Assembly: GCA_937927775.1 (NCBI GenBank)
Contig: CALBEF010000055.1
Location: forward strand, 1 to 37,178
Source of the DNA: an uncultured Anaerolineae bacterium
GTDB lineage: Bacteria; Chloroflexota; Anaerolineae; J036; Brachytrichaceae
Reading direction: 5' to 3'
DNA: 37,178 nt
The notes under the pieces are model-generated. The model was given only the letters and a program-made list of their open reading frames with translations. It was not told the DNA's origin and searched no databases. This document shows, in pieces, positions 1 to 8,900 of the stretch. Both the position numbers and the translations under genes were made by a program. Within the stretch, counting starts at the first letter, position 1. Every line of letters starts with the position of its first letter.

Positions 1-53
1 TGGCTCCTGCAAAGTCAGTGGCTCACATCACGCGCCGCCGGCGTGTCGCAGCT

Positions 54-79
54 TGTAGGGCAAGCCGCCTGGCTTGCCC
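54..79. repeat. 26-nt hairpin repeat, copy 1
   Basis: Arms GGGCAAGCC (58-66) and GGCTTGCCC (71-79) pair perfectly around a 4-nt loop and are preceded by TGTA. The same 26 nt recurs in the opposite orientation at 26809-26834 with one loop difference. The rest of 1-160 shows no convincing gene. It looks like a dispersed REP-like hairpin; there is no T-tract to make it a terminator. Confidence 0.7.
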
Positions 80-160
80 CGTCTCCCGGCAGCACTGCAT
101 GGTTTGCGTCGCCTGTCAAGCGACTTTGCAGCGGCCATAGCGGCAGGTGATTTCGTTCGG

Positions 161-188
161 TTGCAAATTCGCGGTTTTTGGATATAAT
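161..188 (+). promoter_or_regulatory. Sigma-70-like promoter of the 52-aa gene
   Basis: A -35 TTGCAA (161-166) and a perfect -10 TATAAT (183-188) are separated by 16 bp. The expected start near 195 gives a leader of about 43 nt before the ATG at 238. Confidence 0.65.
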
Positions 189-237
189 CCAAGTTTTGTA
201 ACCGCCAGCCGCGGGATTACATGGAGGAACAGGTAAG

Positions 238-396
238 ATGAAACCGACCAAGATTGAGAAGGCCATTTTGGACGCGATCAAGACCAGCAAGCTGGGTCTG
301 CCCGACTGGTCTGCCGTTGCCAAAGCTGAGCATGTGTCGCTGGACTACTTGCAGGCGCGTCTCGAATTCATGCGCCGGGTCGGCATGATCAAGTAA
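238..396 (+). CDS. Small 52-aa protein of unknown function, complete single-gene unit
   Basis: The frame begins at ATG 238, 10 nt after a GGAGG ribosome site (223-227), and ends at TAA 394-396. The 52-residue product starts MKPTKIEKAILDAIKTSK and ends RRVGMIK. It is basic and probably mostly helical: one helix over about residues 4-17, a short turn containing PDW, and a second amphipathic helix (VSLDYLQARLEFMRRVG). This pattern resembles a truncated helix-turn-helix or the recognition half of a winged helix, but I do not recognise the family. A near-consensus promoter, a good RBS and an intrinsic terminator frame it exactly, so it is very likely expressed alone. A structured-RNA role for the same transcript cannot be excluded. 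Confidence 0.75.
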   Translation: MKPTKIEKAILDAIKTSKLGLPDWSAVAKAEHVSLDYLQARLEFMRRVGMIK

Positions 397-432
397 ATGC
401 GCCGCCGAGCGCAGCAAAAATCATCCGCGAAC

Positions 433-466
433 GGGCGGCGCCTGCCAGGCGCCGCCCGGCTTTTTT
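433..466 (+). terminator. Rho-independent terminator
   Basis: GGGCGGCGCC (433-442) and GGCGCCGCCC (448-457) form a perfect 10-bp GC stem with a 5-nt loop. Six T residues follow at 461-466. It lies 37 nt after the 52-aa gene. Confidence 0.85.
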
Positions 467-544
467 CTCCTCCACTCCGAGGTTGCGCGGCAGGGAAACT
501 GGGCCAATCGCTTCTGACAGCGCCGACTGCTGCGCGGTCAGCAA

Positions 545-559
545 TCCAAAGTCCAAAAT

Positions 560-567
<8 letters not shown>
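545..567. repeat. Degenerate heptamer array (TCCAAAA type) over a stop codon
   Basis: Three heptamers (TCCAAAG, TCCAAAA, TCTAAAA) in tandem. The stop codon of the minus-strand oxidoreductase (560-562) lies inside. Similar CCAAAAT-type heptamers are typical of cyanobacterial STRR repeats (recalled knowledge). Confidence 0.5.
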
Positions 568-1606
<1,039 letters not shown>

Positions 1607-1638
1607 CAGTTCTCTGCTCAGTTTGGCTGAATGGGCGG

Positions 1639-1644
1639 ATTCTA
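1639..1644 (-). promoter_or_regulatory. Possible -10 element (TAGAAT) of the oxidoreductase gene
   Basis: The minus strand reads CGCTAGAATC, a form also seen ahead of other genes here (4387-4392, 22834-22839). No good -35 is visible at 16-18 bp, so this is tentative. Confidence 0.25.
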
Positions 1645-1699
1645 GCGCAAAGGAGATGCGTCGCTGTGAGGTATGACATGAGGGAGCTTGATCGCGTGT

Positions 1700-2869
1700 C
1701 TATTGCGGCCTCGCCTGCAATGTCGCCTCCAGCGCGATCTGCGCCCCCTCGCGGATGAGCGTCATCTGCACGACATCGCCTACCCGCTTGTGATTTTCCA
1801 GGTAGATGGTCATGTCGTCGCGCGTCTGAATCGGCTGATCGTCGAGAGCTACCAGGATGTCGCCGCCAACCAGCAGCGTGCCGAAGTTGGTGCGCAGACG
1901 CTGCGATGCGCCGCGCACGCCGGCCAGATCAGCCGGCCCGCCAGCTTGCAGTTGCGCGATCAGCAATCCCTTGTTCACCGGCAACTTGAGAAAGTCGGCC
2001 AGCTCCTGCGTGATCTCGTAGGCGTTGAATCCCAGCCAGGGATGCTCGTAGCGCCCCCTGCGGATGAGTTCCGGCGCAACGCGCTTCAGCGTGTCCACCG
2101 GCACGGCAAAGCCAATGCCCACAGACCCGCCGCTGGGGCTGCGAATGCTGGTGTTCACGCCGATCACCTCGCCGCGCAGATTGAGCAGCGGCCCGCCGGA
2201 GTTGCCGGGGTTGATTGCCGCGTCGGTCTGGATCATTTCGCCCAGCGCGGCTTCATCTTCGCGCTCGATCGTGCGCCCCAGCGCGCTGATTACACCGGTG
2301 GTCAGCGTGCGATCAAGGCCAAACGGGTTGCCGATGGCAGCGACGCGCATCCCAACCTTGAGGTTGTGCGACTCCCCCAGGGGCAGCGGGCGAATGAGTT
2401 CCGTTGGCGCGCCCTCGACTCGCAGCACGGCCAGATCGTTGTAGGCGTCGCTGCCGACGACGATTGCCGGCAGCGACGTGCCATCCGCGAAGATCACGTC
2501 CACTTGTTCTGCGCCGGCCACGACATGGTTGTTGGTGATGATGTGGCCCTGCGCGTCGAAGATGAACCCGGAACCGCTGCCGGCCTGCACATCGACGCCC
2601 CGGAAGAAGCTCCACACGCGCGTGCGGGTAGTGATGTGAACGACCGATGGGCTGCTTTGCTCATACAACACCACATACAGGTTTTCCCAGTTTGCAGTGT
2701 TGGTTGCCCGACCCGTGTCTGCTTGCTGCGGGGTGGCAGTGATGATCCACGGCGTCTGGGTGGCTTGCGGGACTGCGCCCGGCGCGCGCGCAACGCCGGC
2801 GCAGCCCGCAAGCAAAACGGTCGCCATTCCCGTAGCAGCGATAAATCGTCGAATCTCTCGCCCCCTCAT
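1700..2869 (-). CDS. htrA: HtrA/DegP-type serine protease, lipoprotein (copy 1)
   Basis: The 389-aa product begins with a basic n-region and hydrophobic stretch ending in a lipobox (VLLAGC, Cys23), so it should be a membrane-anchored lipoprotein on the outer face. A Ser/Thr/Pro/Gln linker leads to a trypsin-like domain with the complete HtrA triad: His115 (ITNNHVV), Asp145 (YNDLAVL) and Ser224 (INPGNSGGP). One PDZ domain follows (about residues 275-385). HtrA proteases degrade or refold damaged exported proteins. ATG at 2869 fits the signal peptide; the AAGG just upstream belongs to a nonamer repeat that fills the 43-bp gap to the second htrA gene. The two genes are co-directional paralogues and probably co-transcribed. 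Confidence 0.93.
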   Translation of the reverse strand: MRGREIRRFIAATGMATVLLAGCAGVARAPGAVPQATQTPWIITATPQQADTGRATNTANWENLYVVLYEQSSPSVVHITTRTRVWSFFRGVDVQAGSGSGFIFDAQGHIITNNHVVAGAEQVDVIFADGTSLPAIVVGSDAYNDLAVLRVEGAPTELIRPLPLGESHNLKVGMRVAAIGNPFGLDRTLTTGVISALGRTIEREDEAALGEMIQTDAAINPGNSGGPLLNLRGEVIGVNTSIRSPSGGSVGIGFAVPVDTLKRVAPELIRRGRYEHPWLGFNAYEITQELADFLKLPVNKGLLIAQLQAGGPADLAGVRGASQRLRTNFGTLLVGGDILVALDDQPIQTRDDMTIYLENHKRVGDVVQMTLIREGAQIALEATLQARPQ

Positions 2870-2871
2870 AC

Positions 2872-2907
2872 AACCTTATGAACCTTGCGAACCTTACCAA
2901 CCTTAAC
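2872..2907. repeat. Nonamer tandem repeat (AACCTTNNN) between the two htrA genes
   Basis: Units AACCTTATG, AACCTTGCG and AACCTTACC are followed by decayed copies. On the minus strand each unit gives AAGG, so the last copy supplies the ribosome-site-like AAGG of the downstream htrA gene. Confidence 0.6.
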
Positions 2908-2912
2908 CGGCC

Positions 2913-4160
2913 TTACCGCGGCCGCTCGCCAAGCTCCACTTCGATCTGTTGCGTCCGGCCATCGCGAATGATCGTCAACGTGACTCTGTCGCCAACCCGG
3001 TAGTTGGCGGTGAGCTTTGAGATCAAATCTCCGAAGTCCCTGACCGGCGCCCCGTCGATGGCGGTGATGATATCGCCGCCCAGCGGCACGGGCACGCCGC
3101 CGATCACCACGGTATCATTTTCATTGCCGCCGCGCAGACCGGCGCGTTCTGCCGGACCGCCCCGCGCAACGCTGAACACCAGCACGCCCTGCTTCACATC
3201 GGCGCCAAGCTGTCCCGCCAGATCGGCCAGATTGAGGCTCTCGCGCGAGGTGATGCCCAGATATGGGTAACGCACGATGCCCCGCTCGATCAACTCTGGC
3301 GCGACGCGCTTGACCGTATTGACCGGCACCGCAAAGCCGATGCCGCTATTGGCGGGCTGGCCGCCAGTTGTGCTGGCTGTGCGAATGGCGGTGTTGACGC
3401 CGATCACCCGCCCGCGCGAATCCAGCAGGGGGCCGCCTGAATTGCCGGGGTTGATAGCCGCGTCGGTTTGAATCACGTCTGGATTAATGAATGTGCCGCC
3501 GGCGCTCTCGCTCGACTCCGGCAATGTGCGCCCCAGCGCGCTAATGATGCCCATCGTCATTGTGCCCTGCAGGCCAAAGGGGTTGCCGATTGCGATCACG
3601 CGCTGGCCGGGCCGCAGGTTGGATGAATCGCCCAGTTCGGCAACCACTAATTGTTCTGCCGGCACGTCCACTTTGATCACGGCCAGGTCGCTGTATGGAT
3701 CGCCTCCGATCAATTTAGCCGGCGCCGTGGAGCCATCGGCAAATGTCACACGAATCCTGCCGGCATTGGCGATCACGTGATTGTTGGTCACGATGTGGCC
3801 TTCTGTGTCGATCACAAAGCCCGATCCGCTGCCGGCCGGCACTTCAAGCGTGCCCCGGTTCGTGCGCGTTTCCTGACTGATCAGGATGTACACCACGGCA
3901 GGGTTCACCCGCTCGTATAAATTGATCAGCACGCGCTCTTCGGCGTCGAACTCTGCCAGCGCCTCAGCCGGCAGGGCTGTCGGCGTGGGCATTATCTGCG
4001 CCACATTCACCAGCTCGCTTGCCTTTCTGTCGGCTGCCGTAGCGGTAGCCTGCTGTGTTGCGGCGTTTTCGGTGACCGGCAGCCTCACGTTCAGCGAACC
4101 GCATCCTGATAGAGCAAGCATCAGGACGCTCATAACCACGAGCAGTTTTCGCTCATTCAT
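2913..4160 (-). CDS. htrA: HtrA/DegP-type serine protease, lipoprotein (copy 2)
   Basis: I start this at ATG 4160, giving 415 aa (MNERKLLVVMSVLMLALSGC), because it yields a lipoprotein signal peptide with Cys20 and has AAGGAG 10 nt upstream. The open frame extends to 4268, but that extension has no signal character. Catalytic residues: His128 (VTNNHVI), Asp158 (YSDLAVI) and Ser241 (INPGNSGGP); a PDZ domain with a GGNENDTVV insert occupies about residues 300-410. It is predicted to be an outer-face, lipid-anchored quality-control protease like its downstream neighbour. It has more loop sequence around residues 212-225 (SSESAGGTF), so substrate or activation properties may differ. It is the first gene of a two-gene htrA unit. 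Confidence 0.92.
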   Translation of the reverse strand: MNERKLLVVMSVLMLALSGCGSLNVRLPVTENAATQQATATAADRKASELVNVAQIMPTPTALPAEALAEFDAEERVLINLYERVNPAVVYILISQETRTNRGTLEVPAGSGSGFVIDTEGHIVTNNHVIANAGRIRVTFADGSTAPAKLIGGDPYSDLAVIKVDVPAEQLVVAELGDSSNLRPGQRVIAIGNPFGLQGTMTMGIISALGRTLPESSESAGGTFINPDVIQTDAAINPGNSGGPLLDSRGRVIGVNTAIRTASTTGGQPANSGIGFAVPVNTVKRVAPELIERGIVRYPYLGITSRESLNLADLAGQLGADVKQGVLVFSVARGGPAERAGLRGGNENDTVVIGGVPVPLGGDIITAIDGAPVRDFGDLISKLTANYRVGDRVTLTIIRDGRTQQIEVELGERPR

Positions 4161-4360
4161 GTCGAAGGTTCTCCTTGCGCCAATTCTTATCCTGGGAACT
4201 GGATGGCCGGATTTTGCGCCTGCGCCCGGCGTGATTTCTATGCAGTGCCCGCTGGACGGTCTTATCATGCCGCTTTCAGGTTAGCCGGCCCTGAGCAGCC
4301 TGACAATTTGGCCTGAGCCTTTAATTATGAAGCCGTAACGCCGGTTGCGCATCCTTAAGA

Positions 4361-4392
4361 TTGACAGCGACTCGCGCCGGCTTTGCTAGAAT
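4361..4392 (+). promoter_or_regulatory. Possible promoter of the ResB-like gene
   Basis: A perfect TTGACA (4361-4366) precedes an extended -10 TGCTAGAAT (TAGAAT 4387-4392). The 20-bp spacer is long, but the TGN extension can compensate. Leader of about 50 nt. Confidence 0.4.
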
Positions 4393-4447
4393 GGCGGCGC
4401 GATAGAGGCCGGCCCGGCCCGCCCATCGCCCCGGAGAATGGTTCACA

Positions 4448-5785
4448 ATGATTGTCCCTGCGCCGCCGCAAGTTGACGCGCTCGAGCAGCGCGATGTGTG
4501 GCGATCCATCTGGCAGGCCCTGACCAGTGATGCTCTGGCCGCTTCGCTATGCGGAGCGCTGTTTTTACTGGGTGTGGCCTCGCTCATTTTGCCGCAAGCG
4601 CCCGTAGCCGGCGTTGCTGATCCTGTCGCCTACAGCCAGTGGCAGGCAGCGGCTCGGTCACAGGCCGGCTCGGCCTATACCCTGCTGGAAACGCTGGGCC
4701 TGTTCGATCTCGCCCGGGCGCTGTGGGTGCGCATTCTCATGTGGGCGCTGGCAGGGTCGCTCGTGGCGCGTCTGTTGGATCGCGTGATTCGGCTCGCCTC
4801 TGCGCATCGAGTCGATGGGCGGCTTCAGGATGAGATTCGCCTGCGCGTCACCGAGCAGGCGGCGCCGCTGCCCGAACTGGCGGCCATGCTGCGCAAGCGG
4901 CGCTATCGGGTGACGATGCCTCCGCCCGGCGCCGTCGATGAATGGATCAGGGCAGACCGCGCGCCGTGGGCCGAGCTGGCATCTGTGACGCTCCATCTTG
5001 GGCTTTTATTGGCGCTGGCAGGCGCAATGACAAACGCTCTGTCCGGCTGGTCGGCGTCGCGCCTGCCCGTCGATGCCTCGCATCCGCTTCAATTGCCCGG
5101 CGGATCGATCACAGAACAGGTCGAGCTGGTCACAGTGAGCCGGCCAGACAACCGCGCCATTGTCCGGTTCGGCGCAATCGGCGAGCCGGTCACGCTAACA
5201 CAAGGTTCGATCTCCTCCGCGCCGGCCATTCCGGGCAATCTCCTCTCGTGCTGCCTGAGCCTGCAATTGACCGAGCTGACCGCCGAGTATCAGGTTGCCG
5301 CGCGCGCGGCGGATGGCACGCCATTGACGATCACGCTCTCCAGCTATGCCATGCCGGCGGCCGAGGCATTGCTCACCTTCAGGCCGGGTGAAACCGAGCG
5401 GTCGTTTGCTGTTGGCGGCGCAAGCATTGGCGTGATCGTCTCATCGCGCGGCGATGGAGACCGGGCGCGCGTATTCACCATTCCAGACGGGCAGGTGCTG
5501 ACCGACACTGTCATCCAGCCGAGCCTCACGATCAGTGCTGCTGCCGGCCTGATGACAATCGGATTCGAGGCGCGAGACGGCGCGGTGATTGCTGCCCGCT
5601 ATCATCCCGGCGTGCCTTTCCTATGGGTGGGCGCGGCGCTGGCGTTGGCCGGGTTAGCCGGCGCGCTGTTGTATCCGGCGCAATATCTGTTGATCCGCCG
5701 CCACGACCCCTGGACCGAGTTCTATGCCAGCGGGCGGAGAACGCGCGATCTGGTGCGCGCCATCAGCCGACCCCCTTCCTCGTGA
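4448..5785 (+). CDS. ResB-like (cytochrome c biogenesis) membrane protein
   Basis: The 445-aa product has about four membrane segments in the ResB/Ccs1 arrangement: about residues 31-49 (LCGALFLLGVASLILPQ), 92-110 (WVRILMWALAGSLVA), 178-196 (LHLGLLLALAGAMTNAL), and a final one near 390-413 (FLWVGAALALAGLAGALLY). A large extracytoplasmic domain lies between the third and fourth. The Pro-Gln after the first segment and the LGLFDLARALWVR stretch are typical of ResB. ResB works with ResC/CcsA in haem delivery and cytochrome c assembly on the outer face. No ccsA/resC, ccdA or cytochrome gene is nearby, so it is an orphan or a divergent relative. Start ATG 4448 has GGAG 12 nt upstream. Confidence 0.55.
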   Translation: MIVPAPPQVDALEQRDVWRSIWQALTSDALAASLCGALFLLGVASLILPQAPVAGVADPVAYSQWQAAARSQAGSAYTLLETLGLFDLARALWVRILMWALAGSLVARLLDRVIRLASAHRVDGRLQDEIRLRVTEQAAPLPELAAMLRKRRYRVTMPPPGAVDEWIRADRAPWAELASVTLHLGLLLALAGAMTNALSGWSASRLPVDASHPLQLPGGSITEQVELVTVSRPDNRAIVRFGAIGEPVTLTQGSISSAPAIPGNLLSCCLSLQLTELTAEYQVAARAADGTPLTITLSSYAMPAAEALLTFRPGETERSFAVGGASIGVIVSSRGDGDRARVFTIPDGQVLTDTVIQPSLTISAAAGLMTIGFEARDGAVIAARYHPGVPFLWVGAALALAGLAGALLYPAQYLLIRRHDPWTEFYASGRRTRDLVRAISRPPSS

Positions 5786-5799
5786 CACGCAATCCCCGA

Positions 5800-5827
5800 T
5801 ACGTCATACGCACTGCGCACTACGTGT
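5800..5827. repeat. Degenerate heptamer array (TACGTCA type)
   Basis: Four degenerate heptamers (TACGTCA, TACGCAC, TGCGCAC, TACGTGT) lie directly before the strong hairpin at 5828. Weaker than the other arrays but in the same 7-bp register. Confidence 0.35.
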
Positions 5828-5864
5828 CACGGTCTGCCCCATGCGCCACATGGGGCAGACCGTG
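5828..5864. terminator. Strong 16-bp perfect hairpin between convergent genes
   Basis: CACGGTCTGCCCCATG (5828-5843) and its exact reverse complement (5849-5864) are separated by 5 nt. It lies between the 3' ends of the ResB-like gene and gltB. No T-tract follows on either strand, so it may be a bidirectional RNA-end stabiliser or REP-like element instead of an intrinsic terminator. A weaker stem (GGCGGGT 5887-5893 with ACCCGCC 5905-5911) follows. Confidence 0.55.
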
Positions 5865-5933
5865 CTTACGACGAAAGGACACACCGGGCGGGTGAGCCTG
5901 TCAAACCCGCCGCGCGCTTTGGGTTTTGGCCGT

Positions 5934-8900
5934 TTACGTCACCTGGAAGTCGCTGAACTCGTTCATGGCCTCGATGACTGCCACACGGTCTTTCGGGATG
6001 ATCCGGCGGAACGACAGCGACGCTTCTTCCCAGTTGCGCAACAGCTCGCGGGCGCGCGGACTGTTGGTCAGCTCATAGTGCCGCACCAGCAGCGAGCGCA
6101 CCAGCTTCTTCATGCCCGGATGCGTCAGCCGGTCAACGTCCACCAGTTCGCGGTTGCAGTGGTTGACGAAGGTGCCCTGCGGATCGTAGACAAAGGCCAT
6201 GCCGCCCGTCATGCCGGCTGCGAAGTTGCGCCCGGTCGGGCCGAGCACCACCACCACCCCGCCGGTCATGTACTCCAGCGCATTGTCGCCCACGCCATCG
6301 ACCACGCCGCACGCGCCGGAGTTGCGCACGGCAAAGCGTTCGCCGGCCAGGCCGGCCGCGAACAGCGTGCCGCCGGTCGCCCCGTAGAGCGCCGTGTTGC
6401 CCAGAATGTGATTTTCGGACCAGTCATAGGTCACTTCGGGGAACGGGCGAATGGAGATTTCGCCGCCGTTCATGCCTTTGCCCACATAGTCGTTGGCTGC
6501 GCCGACCAGGTGCAGGCGCATGCCGTTGGTGGTGAAGGCGCCGAAGCTCTGTCCGGCGTAACCCCGGAAGGCAATCTCGACTGTGCCCGGCGGCAGGCCG
6601 GCATCGTGATAGCGCCGCGCAATCTCGCCGGCCAGTTGCGCGCCGATGCTGCGATCCTGGTTGCGGATGGTGTAGTGCAACTTGACCTTCCAGCCTTCGT
6701 CGATCGCCATGCGCGCGTCGCGCACAATCTGCGCGTTGAGCGCGTTGTGCGGCGGCCTGGGGGTGTCCTCCACCTGCCTGAGCGGCCGGCCATCCTGATA
6801 CGCCGGCGCAATCAGCGCGCTCAGATCGAGCGCAGCCGAGCGACGGACAACATCATTTTCCCGCCGGCTTGCCGGCTCTTGACCGGTCTTGCGCTGCGTC
6901 AGGAGATCGACGCGCCCGATGATCTCATCCAGCGAGCGATACCCCATTTGCGCCAGACGTTCGCGCACATCCTGCGCGACGAACAGCAGGAACGCCATGA
7001 CGTGCTCCGGCTTGCCCTCAAACTTGGCGCGCAACTCCGGTTTCTGCGTCGCCACGCCGGTGGGGCAGGTGTTCAGATGGCACACGCGCGCCATGATGCA
7101 GCCTTCCGCAATCAGCGCCGCCGTGCCGAAGGCAAACTCGTCCGCGCCGAGCAGCGCGGCTATGATGACATCCCGCCCGGTGCGAAAGCCGCCGTCCACG
7201 CGCACGCGAATACGGCTGCGCAGGTTGTTCTGCAGCAGGGTCTGTTGTGTTTCGGCCAGGCCCAGCTCCCACGGCAGGCCGGCGTTCTTGATCGAACTGA
7301 GCGGCGACGCGCCGGTGCCGCCGCTGTGCCCGCTGATCTGCACCACGTCGGCCAGCGCCTTGGCCACGCCGGCCGCGATCGTGCCCACGCCGGCCTGCGC
7401 CACCAGCTTCACCGAGACCTTCGCCTGCGGGTTGATCTGCTTCAGGTCATAGATCAACTGCGAGAGATCTTCAATCGAGTAGATGTCGTGGTGCGGCGGC
7501 GGCGAGATCAGCGCCACGCCCGGCACAGTATGGCGGACTTTGGCGATCAGGTCGGTCACTTTGTGGCCGGGGATCTGGCCGCCCTCGCCGGGCTTGCTGC
7601 CCTGGGCCATTTTGATCTGCAACTCGCCGGCGCTCATCAGGTACAGCGGTGTGACGCCAAAGCGCCCGCTGGCCACCTGTTTGATGCCGCTGTTGCCCTC
7701 GTTCATCATGCGCGCGATTTCCTCGCCCCCCTCGCCGCTGTTGCTTTGCGCGCCCAGGCGGGTCATGGCGATGGCCAGGTTCTCATGCGCCTCCGGCGAC
7801 AATGCGCCCAGCGACATGGCTGCCGTGGAGAAACGCTTGACGATGCTTTCGAGCGGCTCGACCTCTGCCAGCGGAATGGGCTGCCGGTCGGAGCGCGCTT
7901 CCAGCAGGTCGCGCGGCTCCATCGGTTGTTCGGGCTGCTGATACAGAGACGCAAACTCGTCCTTGTAAATCCGGTAGGCTTCCGCAAAATGGCCGTTGAC
8001 CCTGTACGCGCGGGTGCGGATGGCGGCGAGGCCGGTGTGAATCTCGCGCTCGCCGGCATCCTCGATGATGCCCTCCATACGCACGGCCTTCTGCAATGCG
8101 TGCACAGCCTTTTGCGAATACCCGTGCGCCTCACCGCCGGCGCGCTCCTTGTAGAAGCCGGGATGATCCAGCTTGATCGCCGGTTTTGGATTGCCGGCTG
8201 CCACCCCCGGGTCTGTTGTCTGTTGTCTGGCTTCTGTTATCTGATAAGCGTTCGCGTGCCAGGCCAGCACATCGGCGGCGATTTCGGCGAAGCAGATGCC
8301 GCCTACCCGCGACGGCGTGCCGGTAAAGCACTGGTCGATGATATCCTGATGCAGGCCGACCGCCTCGAAGATTTGCGCGCCGCAATAGCTGTCCACCGAC
8401 GAGATGCCCATCTTGGACATTACTTTGAGCAGACCCTTTTCAGCCGCCCTGATGTAGTTCTGCACGACGGCGTTTTCGTCCAGCGTCTTGTCGCGCACGC
8501 GGCCGCGCTGCACCGCCTCGCGCGCCGTGTCGAGCGCCAGATAGGGGTTGACCGCTGCTGCGCCATACCCGATCAGGGTGGCGAAGTGATGCGTCTCGCG
8601 CGCTTCGCCGGTTTCGCTGATGATGCTGCACTGCATTCGCAGTTGCTGGCGAATGAGATGGAAGTGCACCGCGCCCACAGCCAACAGGGCGGGAATCACG
8701 GCGCGCTGCGGGCCGGCTTTGCGGTCGCTCAGGATAAGAATTGTTGCGCCCACGCGCACGGCGCGCTCGGCGTCTTCGCACAGCCGGCGCACCGACTTCT
8801 CCAGGCCGGCCTCGCCGTCGGCCACGCTGAACGTGGCGTCGAGCACCACCGACTGGAAGGCGCTGTCGTCCAGGGTCTGGATGGCCTTCAATTCCTCATT

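Noticed and set aside
4161-4268. N-terminal extension of the second HtrA
   Set aside because: The start at 4160 gives a proper lipoprotein signal and has AAGGAG upstream.
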